Source: Nematostella vectensis (Eukaryota > Cnidaria > Anthozoa > Actiniaria > Edwardsiidae). From it: 64,000 bases of DNA. The stretch covers positions 13,639,451 through 13,703,450 of the forward strand of contig NC_064041.1 of NCBI RefSeq assembly GCF_932526225.1, given 5' to 3'. This document shows, one piece after another, positions 35,801-44,976 of the stretch (position 1 is the first letter of the stretch; each line of letters starts with the position of its first letter). Below the pieces are notes generated by a model. The model had not been told where the DNA came from, did no database searches, and worked only from the letters and a program-made list of their open reading frames with translations. A program made the position numbers and the translations under genes.

Positions 35801-36684
35801 TCGAAATCCAGACTCGCACGGGAAAGTAAACCTCGCAGAATCATATAACACATATTTATCTTTCTAACCATGCCTTTTAATCGGCTACCCGTCCCCATTT
35901 TGCCGTTTGAGAGAGGATCTTTCTTTTGAGTTTGAAAAAATTCGTGATAGCGATTCTCGATGGGCCGTTCGAGGATAAAAAGACAATACACGCCATGACA
36001 AATTCTACCAGCTGGGATGGGGAGCATATATATACAGAATGCGACACGGGACAAATTTGCAGCGGCTAAAACAGCTTAGAATGATATACAATGGCGGGAT
36101 TGAGCAGCAGCAACGTCAAACTATTGTTTCATTTTCAAATCAGAATATTTATTTCAACGTATTTTTCGCTCATACAAAGTCTGTAATAAACCTACACTCG
36201 CCGTGACCCTGGGCTGACCTGTGAAAACACAACAACAAAATACAAAACAACCTTACCAGTCTGACACCACAAACTTGACTTTCAAGTCCCTCATCACTTG
36301 GATAAATGTTGGGTAGGCCATCGTTGGAAGCAAAAAAGCTGAACGACTTCCAGGATTTCTCGCAGATTTTGCAGCCGTCTGAATTCTTTTCTTCAAGTTA
36401 TTTTCTATCTTTTTCTCCATTTTCCTGAGGGAAGGATCCGTCGCCCCGTCCATAACGACATATGGTTCAACCTTTCTCTTGCGTAAAGCATCGAAGAACC
36501 GCTCCACGGCGATGGCATAGACATCATACTCCCCTCCACAGCTGCTGTTAGTGTTCGAGGTGATGTACAGATTATTCATTATGTTATTCCCATCTATTAC
36601 GATTTTCATGTCCCTAAGTGACTGAACAACTTCAAATGCTTCATCGACACCATCTAGGAACGTTCTCAGTCCTTTAATTCCCAT
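26819..36684 (-). CDS. ASTE1: ASTE1-like XPG/FEN-family structure-specific nuclease
   Basis: Exon 1 is 36684-36257 and exon 2 is 28376-26950, with an optional 20-nt last exon 26838-26819. The phase-2 join creates SDCEADQEIA, the family's acidic signature. The protein is 624 aa with the small exon, or 634 aa if exon 2 reads through to 26900; human ASTE1 is about 679. All expected acidic active-site positions are present: D31 (IDGNN), D79 (MDG), E144 and D146, D164 and D166 (SSDNDFF) and D223 (GSDYV). The N-terminus MGIKGL is standard for the family. ASTE1 is reported as a nuclease acting at DNA breaks downstream of shieldin. A 30-bp in-frame minisatellite adds six SSVVGAGG-type units at about residues 215-275. 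The first intron (36256-28377) is 7.9 kb and carries most of the mobile DNA of this region. Confidence 0.9.
27675..27842 (-). repeat. Coding 30-bp minisatellite inside ASTE1
   Basis: Six near-identical 30-bp units encode the decapeptide SSSVVGAGG[GA] on the minus strand. The period is a multiple of three, so copy-number changes keep frame. It forms a flexible linker between the nuclease domain and the C-terminal helical region. Confidence 0.9.
28441..28722. repeat. 42-bp minisatellite
   Basis: About seven diverged units built on TTCACATGTAACACCAGACAC plus TTCTCAGAAAGCCTTTGATG. It lies in the ASTE1 intron directly before the exon-2 acceptor region. The right end runs into a short inverted repeat (AGACACTTCTAAGTGTCT). 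Confidence 0.85.
28829..29150 (+). pseudogene. LINE reverse-transcriptase C-terminal fragment, broken
   Basis: Translated pieces KAKKALFALKK, LFDRLIKPI, VQLKVCKWILKVH and TTNLAVLSVLGRYPLE, in changing frames, are typical of the region just past the reverse-transcriptase core of non-LTR elements. Stops and a frameshift near 28995 make it non-functional. It is a truncated insertion within the ASTE1 intron. Confidence 0.75.
29151..30085. other. ASTE1 intron sequence without a recognised feature
   Basis: No gene seen. A short palindrome GTAGATTTGAATTTTAAAATTCAAATCTAC occurs at 29530-29559 next to poly-T and poly-A runs, possibly a hairpin end of an insertion. Confidence 0.5.
30088..30664. repeat. 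36-bp minisatellite, 16 copies
   Basis: Sixteen units of ATATGTAGCCAAACTGCCTT followed by TCACTGACAATCCCAG, with A/G alternation at one site (GACAATC versus GGCAATC). The minus-strand 191-codon frame (VKGSLATYLGL repeats) is a by-product of the 36-bp period. Confidence 0.95.
31070..31092 (+). other. Possible 5' LTR/internal junction of the gypsy element
   Basis: The string ACAACATTTGGCGACGAGGA resembles the end of a 5' LTR followed by the primer-binding region of Ty3/gypsy elements. No matching 3' LTR was found, so the LTR cannot be delimited. Confidence 0.35.
31126..34463 (+). pseudogene. Ty3/gypsy (Metaviridae) gag-pol remnant, truncated
   Basis: A decayed LTR-retrotransposon coding region in several frames. 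The gag part (31126-31830) is broken by stops and frame changes; it ends in two CCHC-type zinc knuckles (about 31778-31885). Pol (31830-33671) shows an aspartic-protease-like segment and a reverse transcriptase. The catalytic box reads NNRDD in place of the usual YxDD, so one key residue is lost. RNase H-like sequence continues in a second frame to 34083. The integrase (34083-34463) shows the zinc-binding H-H-C-C pattern and the first catalytic Asp, then stops; the rest of the core is missing. There is no envelope frame and no 3' LTR. It is inactive as it stands, and sits antisense to ASTE1 in its intron. Confidence 0.9.
34464..35060. other. Sequence after the gypsy truncation, nothing identified
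   Basis: Non-coding, moderately AT-rich; origin not recognised. It may be unrelated DNA brought together by the deletion that removed the integrase 3' half. Confidence 0.4.
35071..35320. mobile_element. Hairpin-ended mini-element with an internal 31-bp minisatellite
   Basis: Inverted ends GTTCGCCCCATGACAGGT (35071-35088) and its complement (35303-35320) enclose about seven copies of GGAATCCGGAATCCATGAAA-type units. No clear target duplication. Confidence 0.75.
35321..36180. other. Unassigned right part of the 30700-36223 segment
   Basis: No gene. The short match TAAATTCGGCCRTTTTA occurs here near 35517 and also near 30808 in the same orientation, which could be a remnant of related ends. 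Confidence 0.4.
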
Positions 36685-37682
36685 GTTTGCAACGAGATAC
36701 TTTTAAGTACATATAACAATACTATTTATCCACGAGTTCATCGCATCGCTGCATTTCTTGAAACTAATATGACGTTAGTGCCACGTGGCAAGTAACACCA
36801 CAGGTAGCCCAGGCAATGGTTGCTTGTCGTAGATCGGAATTCGGCTGTTCTGAGATCGGTCGAGTAAAGCGTTTTTTTTTTGTGTGAAATGTTGTCAATA
36901 AAATTGCCTTAGAACTTAGAACATGCCTTGTTGTTGTCAAATTCACGTGTAATAAACGATTTGGGGGGGGGGTTTCTCAACGGAATTTATGACTTGTCTC
37001 TCCCTACTAAAGAAAGATACAAGGTTGGAGGCGCCATTTTCGGTAGCACGCAAATACCGTCGAAATTCGAGAGGAAAAAACAACAAACTAAATATTTTTA
37101 TCTCGCAGACCTATGCCAGGGTACACTCACATTCGATATGTGGCAAAACATCCGAGCTAAACTATTTTCCCTGGCCGCTAGCCGTATTTTAAAACGAGAA
37201 AGTAGCCACAATTATTCTTGACCGATGCCGTTGGACAATTAGTTACGCTTGACCGCGCTGGGAAGGAAAGCAAACTATATTACCCTCCCCGCCAGGTGGG
37301 AAAATGTCGCGCTCGGCCGGTCTGGGAACTAGGGCAAACTATTTTACCCTCCCTACCCAAGAGAGCAAACTTCGCGCTCTGCCATTGTTAGGCCATCCAA
37401 TCCGAACGCGAGTTGACCAAGACACTCCAGTGGAAAACCCGCGATGCTGTCAACGGCGCATTACTAACTGTAGTAGATACGGATTTCACACTTTTTCACG
37501 ATCTCAAATTCAGTATTATCAGTTTGCGGAACAAGATTGTCCGGAATTCAACATAAACAGGTAAGTTTTAAGGTGACAGCATTTTTTATTTTTAAATCTG
37601 AAGTATAAACTTGGCCAAGACGAACAACAGAGAAGGCGAAGAGACGGACTCAGATTGCAATCCTTCGAATTTTGTTTGTAGG

Positions 37683-37766
37683 TAGCACACTCGAATCTTT
37701 TGAAGACTTTCTTCATAAATGGGAAGCGCGATGTGAGTCTCAAAATCGCTGTAGGATATCACTAGG
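37683..37766 (+). CDS. Possible internal exon of a transposon-borne gene
   Basis: Acceptor TTTGTTTGTAG and strong donor CACTAG/GTAAGTA bound an open stretch containing STLESFEDFLHKWEARC. The pattern S-F-E-D-F...W...C resembles the start of FAR1/ZSWIM-like DNA-binding regions in MULE transposases (weak, inference). I could not join it in phase to an upstream or downstream exon; another exon candidate begins after TATTTCAG near 38833. Confidence 0.35.
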
Positions 37767-38832
37767 TAAGTAATCTGTTATCGTTTATTTCAGTCTAATT
37801 TATTTGAGTTGCCCTACTGAGGAGCTAAATGTGTGAATTCAAAATGTGTGAATTGTTGTTTGAAAAATCTCCCGTTCTACAAAACGGTGCTATGCCAGCA
37901 GAGCTAAACAGGAAGGTTTTTATTTATTTCCAATAAAACAAAATCTCTATATGCCAGACCATTACAGTTATTATCATAACTTTTCCTAAAAAAAGTTCGC
38001 GCCGAAGTTGGCAACTTCTTCATTGCGAACCTACTTCAGCATGCTTTAAGTTCGAGAAATTACCAACATTTAATAATCTAGTTTTCACATCACGAAAAGG
38101 TTTTTAAGAGTATTGAATTAAAGTGGAAGTCATCTTGTGTTGGAAAACTTCACACCTGTGACCTAAACCGATGTGCGGTTCTAATATGAAATAGTACTCA
38201 AAGCGCAACACAAGTGAGAATCGGTAAAGCGCAAGAAAATCAAGCAGATGCGCTTCCTCTTGCGCTTGCATTCCAGTGAGAATCAGGAAATTACTTGCTC
38301 TGCGCAATTGCGCTTACCCCAAGTGAAAAACAACCTTTAGTCTATTCTCTCATTGCCCGGAATATGATATATGTGTCAAAGAAATATAAAAAAATAGAAT
38401 GATTCTCTATTAAAAATACATAAATCATAATTATTATGAAATTTCACGGGAGGTGGTTGAATGCTTTTCTATACCATATATTTAACTGGGACATTATCCG
38501 ACGGGTATTTAGCCTTCCTGATCACAGCTGTGTGCACCTTTGATGCTTGAGCAGCTTGTTTGATAGGTATAACTTAAACAGCAGGACAGCAGCAGCAGGT
38601 TAAATACCTGTCAGATAATGGATGTTTAATTTCTATAAATGAAACTGATCTAGTGATTTTTGTTGTATGAACATCAAAGCTAGCTAGAGTTATCTTGGCA
38701 CTGTGCACGATTTCGTCTCTTATGTCTTTATTAGAATATAGAAACTATGATAAGAATGCAATGCACCTGGTGCTATTGCATTGTGATTCATTTAGCTATT
38801 TAGTAATTACTTGATTATACATTGTATTTCAG

Positions 38833-39073
38833 TTTACGTTCGTTTATCGTCTATCAAAATACTCCTATTGTAAAGATTGTCACGAAAACTGCGGAATACC
38901 GGAAGTCCTCTCCCAAGAAATACGAGACCAATTGTCATAATAATGCCGTGGCTATGCAATGTTTTATAGCGAGAAAAAAGTATAAAACTAATTTGGAAAT
39001 CCAGAAATCATATTTTCGATATTTTAGATGTCTCTATCGACTCTCGGCATTTCAGTCGCATGAAAAAACATGA
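38833..39073 (+). CDS. Possible second exon of a transposon-borne gene
   Basis: Follows a good acceptor (ACATTGTATTTCAG) and is open for about 80 codons with a Lys- and Tyr-rich product ending SAFQSHEKT. The phase does not match the 37683 exon, so the join is unresolved. No family recognised. Confidence 0.3.
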
Positions 39074-39266
39074 CTTTTTAAAAATTGATGGGGATGATGG
39101 GCACTATGGGTGTGGTCAACAGCAATTTTTGCCCCTAAGAGATAGCAAATCGGGTGTTGTCAGAGGGGTTTTTAACCGGAAGAGATAGCAGAGTCGGAAA
39201 AACCATTAAACTTCCCCTAAGGAATAGCAGTATTTACACAATAAGAGAATAGCAGAATTGGGAATA

Positions 39267-39840
39267 TCATGTAAGGAATAGTAGTTGGTTGGAACTACTA
39301 TTCAGGTCGTTTCTCAGTACACTCCAGGGCGGCGACATGATCTCCTCTGCATTTGAATTTAGATGTTCCCACTCATTTACAAACTCGGCTGCTTGCCCTC
39401 CGTCTAAAAACTGTTTTTTTCTAAGGCCAGGGTACCCTTGCTCCCGAACATAATTAATCATCCTTTTCACACACTTTACGCCGAAGACTTCGTCAACGGC
39501 TCTTTTTACTACGACCTTTCTTGCAGGCGCTATGTTTTCCTTGTTTTCTTCTGTATAGTGCTCAATAATATCGTTTAATTGTGCAAAGCTCTTTTTGCTC
39601 TTCCCATAATTTAGCATGACCCTTCAATAGAAATATAGATATCAAAATGTGAATATAAATATTCAACATTGCACAGGTTCGCACCATGTAACTGAAATAC
39701 GAGTTTGAAAAGAATCACTCTTACCATGTTTTCGCTCCAGTAAATTCCTTCACGACTTCAGCCTTTTTGGAAGTAGCGCTTAACCTTTCATCGTTTTCAT
39801 TAGATCGTTTAAGGCCGCCAAGAGGATTAAAGTTAGACAT
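39267..39840 (-). CDS. Spliced two-exon gene inside the TIR element, unknown product
   Basis: Exon 39840-39725 (MSNFNPLGGLKRSNENDERL...) joins to exon 39621-39267 through donor ACATG/GTAAGAG and acceptor TATTGAAG, with phase 2 matched. The product is 156 aa. It is charged, with a basic N-terminus, a middle part KSFAQLNDIIEHYTEENK and a helical segment VKRAVDEVFGVKCVKRMINY. I do not recognise it. It could be a transposon accessory protein, the N-terminal part of a transposase, or a captured host gene. The clean splice and lack of stops argue for recent function. Confidence 0.5.
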
Positions 39841-40503
39841 TTTTTGATAATAGACAAGCTCAGGTATCGATCAGCTGGTGGGGTTTTCCCGCCCAACGGA
39901 TGTTTTGGTCAATTTCGGCAGACCGCGAAGTTTGCTCTCTTGGGTAGGGAGGGTAAAATAGTTTGCCTTAGTTCCCAGACCGGCCGAGCGCGACATTTTC
40001 CCACCTGGCGGGGAGGGTAATATAGTTTGCTCTCCTTCCCAGCGCGGTCAAGCGTAACTAATTGTCCAACGGCATCGGTCAAGGATAATTGTGGCTACTT
40101 TCTCGTTATAAAATACGGCTAGCGGCCAGGGAAAATAGTTTAGCTCGGATGTTTTGCCACATATCGAATGTAAGTGTACCCTGGCATAGGTCTGCGAGAT
40201 AAAAATATTTCGTTTGTTGTTTTTTCCTCTCGAATTTCGACGGTATTTGAGTGCTACCGAAAATGGCGCCTCCAACCTTGTATCTTTCTTTAGTAGGGAG
40301 AGAGAAGTCATAAATTCCGTTGAGAAAACCCCCCAAAATCGTTTATTACACGTGAATTTGACAACAACAAGGCATGTTCTAAGTTCTAAGGCAATTTTTT
40401 TGACAACATTTCACACAAAAAAACGCTTTACTCGACCGATCTCAGAACAGCCGAATTCCGATCTACGACAAGCAACCATTGCCTGGGCTACCTGTGGTAA
40501 CAC

Positions 40504-40960
40504 AAAGCAACGAAACGCTATCCGACGGAGTTTTAGACTAGCAAAGGTCGCATGAGTGATCCGCACAATTGGCATCAAGCTAGCCCCGGTCGCAGCTCTA
40601 GATCCCACATGGATCTAAGCTGTGGTTTAAAACACTTCGTTCGAGTCGAAGTCGCCCCGCAGTTTTTTTGCCGATGAAGTTCAACTGAGGCAAACCGACT
40701 ATGCCATGCTGACGAGTCCTAATAAGGACGAAACAGCTGTCCATGGTTGCCGAACTGCACGGGTAATAGACTGTGCTAGCGTCCCGTCTTGGCCCGACTG
40801 GTGCCAATGTGTGTATGCTAGTGTGCTTTTAAAGTCCCTAATCTTGGGATTCGCACAGAATTACACGCCGCACCGCACTAATAAGTCACCCCGGATATTC
40901 GTGGAATGTAGGAAACTTTTTCTTACCATGAACACAATTTAACACTGCATTTTAGAACAC
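40504..40960 (+). repeat. Hammerhead-bearing repeat, probably a Penelope/retrozyme-type remnant
   Basis: Roughly 450 bp between the right target duplication of the TIR element and the inverted-repeat nest, more GC-rich than its surroundings and non-coding. It contains the ribozyme at 40689-40751. Hammerheads of this layout are known from Penelope-like elements and from small non-coding retrozymes in animals; no reverse transcriptase is present here, so which of the two is open. Confidence 0.5.
40689..40751 (+). ncRNA. Type I hammerhead ribozyme
   Basis: The full conserved core is present: CTGACGA (40709-40715), stem II GTCC/GGAC with loop TAATAA (40716-40729), GAAA (40730-40733), a palindromic stem III CAGCTG (40734-40739) and the cleavage triplet GTC (40739-40741). 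Cleavage is predicted after C40741. Stem I is formed by CCATG (40704-40708) with CATGG (40742-40746). Beyond a one-sided loop of ten bases, GGCAA (40689-40693) pairs with TTGCC (40747-40751). Stem III has no real loop, as in hammerheads of retrotransposons that work best as dimers. Confidence 0.88.
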
Positions 40961-41109
40961 ATAAGACTAGCGGGCTCTCGGTTTTATTCGGAAATGTTTT
41001 GTTTTCGAATATTGGGAATTCTAAAACATAGCATTTCTAAATAACCTCAAATGAGAGCCGCCTAGCAGGCTAACATAAGACTAAAAAAAGCAATATGTTG
41101 CTGCTATGT

Positions 41110-43925
41110 GAGCCCTCGGCGTATTTCATAACGCCTGATTTCTTTTTAAATATTTATTCGAATAAGGAATCTACTTTAAAGAGGATAGTTAGTATTTTCT
41201 CACAATTTGTTTAGAGGAGTATATTCGCGCTTTACTTGACTACGTACGTATGTCGTGTGAATTTGACCTTGCTAACAAAACCACAATTTGACAGATAGTG
41301 TTTGTTGTCAATTAATACCTTGGCTACTAGATATGGCTCTGACAAAACAAATAGATTAGTGCAGTGACACAAATAGGGAACTGTTCCTTATTCAAGTTAG
41401 TTTTCGCGAATAAGGAAATGGAATCTCCCAACGTCCGATTTCGTTTTACCACTTATCCGAATAAGGAATAGACTATGAAGAGGATTGTCAGTGTTTGATC
41501 ATCATTTCTCAATAAAGGAAATGAAATTTCATAACGCCCGATTTCGCTTTAACGACTCCTTTCGAAAAAGTTCTCGAAAAAAGAAATGGTATTTCATAAC
41601 TCCCTATCTCGTTTTAACTACTTATCCGAATAAGGAATAGACTATGAAGAGGATTGTCAGTGTTTGCTCATGAAATGTAATTTTAAAACGGCCGATTTCG
41701 CTTTAACGACTCCTTTCGAAAGAGTTCTCGAAAAAGGAAATGGTATTTCATAACTCCCGATCTCGTTTTAACTACTTATCCGAATAAGGAAATGGTATTT
41801 CATAACGCCTGATTTCGTTTTAACTACTTATCCGAATAAGTAATGGACTATGAAGAGGATTGTCAGTGTTTGCTCATCATTTCTCAATAAAGAAAATGAA
41901 ATTTCATAACTCCCGATTTCGCTTTAACGACTCCTTTCGAAAGAGTTCTTGAAAAAGGAAATGGTATTTCATAACTCCTCTAAACAAATTGTGAGAAAAT
42001 ACTAACAATCCTCTTTAAAGTAGATTCCTTATTCGAATAAATATTTCAAAAGAAATCAGGCGTTATGAAATACCATTTCCTTTTTCGGGAAATGTTTAGA
42101 AAACACTAACGACCCTCTTTTTAGTCTATTCCTTATTCGGATTAGTAGTTAAAACGAGATCGGGCGCTATGAAATTCCATTTCCTTATTCGAGAAATGTT
42201 TAAAAAATATAAAAACCCCTCTTTTTAGTCTATTCCTTATTCTTAAAAGTAGTTAAAACGAGATCGGGAGTTATGAAATACCATTTCCTTTTTCGAGAAC
42301 TCTTTCGAAAGGAGTAGTTAATTAAAGCGAAATCAGGCGTTATGAAATACCATTTCCTTATTCGAGAAATGTTTAGAAAACACAAACGGCCCTCTTTTAA
42401 GTCTATTCCTTATTCGGATAAGTAGTTAAAACGAAATCAGGCGTTATGAAATACCATTTCCTTATTCGAGAAATGTTTAGAAAATATAAAAAACCCTCTT
42501 TTTAGTTTATTCCTTATTCGGATAAGTAGTTAAAACGAGATCGGGAGTTATGAAATACCATTTCCTTTTTCGAGAACTCTTTCGAACGGAGTAGTTAAAG
42601 CGAAATCGGGAGTAATGAAATTTCATTTCCTTCATTGAGAAATGATGAGCAATGTTATGAAGGAATTGTTAATCTATGCAAAAGTCGTTTCCGACACGTC
42701 AGATATTTACTTTCACTTTCCATTCGACATTTCACTTATTTGCTTTACGTGGATCTCTTCATTGTTTGACTAAGCATGCGTGGTTACTGTTTAGCAAAAC
42801 AGGTTTTATATTTGCCAGGCTAAAATAATAGTTTAACGATTACTTTTATCCTTAATCTTACCGCTGTTACATTACTTAATTTTGCATATTACTATAGTCA
42901 AACTATTCCTTTTATACTGCTCTTGCTATTTCTATCGAAGGAATTTATTCTAAGTCATTTATTATTTTATCGTTGATTTTCTTCCCAAAGTCAACACCCG
43001 ATCTTCTTTTCTTACATCATCCTAAAAACCAGTTTGACCAGTTTATTAATGAGATTAGTATAAATTGAGCAGCATAGTAACTTGCTCTAGGATTGTGCTG
43101 TAACTGTTGCGAGGACACTACACGGCAGTGCTCTAGGTTGGTTTAGTCAGGACTCTCTAAAGTTGGCTTCGTCGACTTTCCGGGAAAGAGATGTTCCTTC
43201 ACTACCTTCCGAAAGTACTTGCCTTCGTACAGCCAATCTCCCGCTAGCCAGTGGTAGCTCTAACATTTGTAAACACTCAAGCGGTGCAATAAAGAACAAA
43301 GAAGACGGTCAACCCTTGCTCAGCGTGTACGATCCCCGGCTACCCCCAATACCATTAAAGAACCACCCAAAACCTCGTAACACAAACACTGACAATCCTC
43401 TTCATAGTTTATTACTTATTCGGATAAGTAGTTAAAACGAACTCAGGCGTTATGAAATACCATTTCCTTATTCGAGAAATGTTTAGAAAACACCATCGAC
43501 CCTCTTTTTGGTATATTCCTTATTCGGATAAGTGGTTAAAACGAGATCGGGAGTTATGAAATACCATTTCCTTTTTCGAGAACTCTTTCGAAAGGAGTCG
43601 TTAAAGCGAAATCGGGCGTTATGGAATTTCATTTCCTTTATTGAGAAATGATGATCAAACACTGACAATCCTCTTCATAGTCTATTCCTTATTCGGATAA
43701 GTGGTAAAACGAAATCGGACGTTGGGAGATTCCATTTCCTTATTCGCGAAAACTAACTTGAATAAGGAACAGTTCCCTATTCGTGTCACTGCACTAATCT
43801 ATTTGTTTTGTCAGAGCCATATCTAGTAGCCAAGGTGTTAATTGACAACAAGCACTATCTGTCAAATTGTGGTTTCCTTCTACACGCGTACGTAGTCAAG
43901 TAAAGCGTGAATATTTCTCCTCTAA
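41110..43925. repeat. Nest of large inverted and tandem repeats (~2.8 kb)
   Basis: The outer arms 41212-41640 and about 43490-43924 are inverted copies for more than 400 bp, including CTAGATATGGCTCTGACAAA and its complement. Inside, units of about 90-110 bp built on GGAAATGGTATTTCATAACT and CTTATCCGAATAAGGAATAG run in plus orientation to about 41980, then in inverse orientation from 42000 to 42660 and again from 43390. A second inverted pair (41125-41220 with 41973-42070) is nested within. The unique core is 42660-43390. I read it as a fold-back transposon with satellite-like arms; no transposase is seen. Confidence 0.85.
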
Positions 43926-44520
43926 ATATATTAATGCGTTTGGAAAGAGAGCCCAAGATATAAATACATTTATTAGATGAGAGGTAGATTTTCTCTCTTT
44001 TGCTAGATTCATTTGTGAAAGCGATTGCACGCATAGCGTAATTTGACCTTTTGTAGCAGATAGAGTCTCATGTTCACAGCTCCGCTTAGCAGCGAGCACG
44101 TTAAAGCATCCAAATTTACCCGACGAAAATGCTGTTGAACTTGTTCTTAATAAACTGTTATGCCTAAATACTGTTTCAACTCGAATTAAAAGGTATCATG
44201 TAAGTACCCCCCGAATTTGAATGAGGAACTGAGCGAATAAGGAAACAGACGAAAAAGGAACTGCGAATAAGGAACTAACTTCACTCTGGTCTAATTGAAT
44301 GTCATTATATGTTTTCTGGTTAATATTTGCATTAAAAAACTAGAAGTTAAGCTTATACGTTGTCTTCGTAGTGTTTTTGCGCCTGGTAGCTTACTTACTG
44401 AAATAATGTTCTAATTCCATGTCCGGTATTCTATACCCCTCTCCTTTGTCTCCAAAAACTGTGTTTGCTGAAAAATATGAAAGCATAAATAGATATTTTT
44501 GCTTACTTTGCACGTAAAAT

Positions 44521-44976
44521 CACAGGTAGCCCAGGCAATGGTTGCTTGTTCGTAGCTCGGAATTCGGCTGTTCTGAGAGGGGACGAGTAAAGCGTTTTTT
44601 GTAGAATGTTGTCAATAAAATTGCCTTAGAACTTAAAACATGCCTTGTGGTTGTCAAATTTACGTGTAATTTGGGGGGGGGGGGGGGGTTCTTAACGGAA
44701 TTTATGACTTCTCTCCCCCTACTAAGGAAAGAAACAAGGTTGGAGGCGCCATTTTCGGTAGCACTCAAATACCGTCGAAATTCGAGAGGAGAAAACAACA
44801 AACAAAATATTTTTATCTCGCAGACCTATGCCAGGGTACACTTACATTCGATATGTGGCAAAACATCCGAGCTAAACTATTTTCCCTGGCCGCTAGCCGT
44901 ATTTTAAAACGAGAGTAGCCACAAGCATTCTTGACCGACGCCGTTGTACGATTAGTTACGCTTGACCGTGCTGGGC
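44521..44976 (+). mobile_element. Solo terminal repeat of the 36799-40496 transposon family
   Basis: Matches the left arm of that element from CACAGGTAGCCCAGGCAATG through GGCGCCATTTTCGG to the GACCGYGCTGGG block, then diverges. No partner arm or target duplication is visible, so it is a truncated or recombined copy. Confidence 0.85.

Larger units (their letters stand above)
30700..36223. mobile_element. 5.5-kb segment bounded by CACAGGT inverted repeats and a 7-bp target duplication
   Basis: The left end CACAGGTAGCCCAGGCTCACGG and the right end (complement CACAGGTCAGCCCAGGGTCACGG) stay similar for about 45 bp, both through GTGTAGGTTTATTACAGA. Direct repeats AAAACAC flank it at 30693-30699 and 36224-36230. 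Inside are a decayed Ty3/gypsy element, a 31-bp minisatellite in a hairpin element and unassigned AT-rich sequence. The terminal heptamer and the TAGCCCAGGC that follows match the 36799-40496 element, so both belong to one transposon group. The right edge is about 27 bp from the exon-1 splice donor of ASTE1. I see no transposase in it. Confidence 0.75.
36799..40496. mobile_element. 3.7-kb DNA transposon with ~580-bp terminal inverted repeats
   Basis: The left arm (36799-37383) and right arm (39917-40496) are inverted copies with high identity, starting CACAGGTAGCCCAGGCAATG. Perfect 7-bp target duplications GTAACAC flank it (36792-36798 and 40497-40503). The interior holds splice-like exons on both strands (separate entries) but no transposase that I recognise. 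Long arms recall Mutator-type elements, and one internal peptide resembles the DNA-binding N-terminus of MULE/ZSWIM-like proteins, but a 7-bp duplication is short for that group. The superfamily is unassigned. It lies ~110 bp upstream of the ASTE1 start codon. Confidence 0.85.

Noticed and set aside
43163-43435. 90-codon plus-strand frame in the core of the inverted-repeat nest
   Set aside because: It runs into the satellite units at its 3' end and shows no family motif. It cannot be separated from chance.
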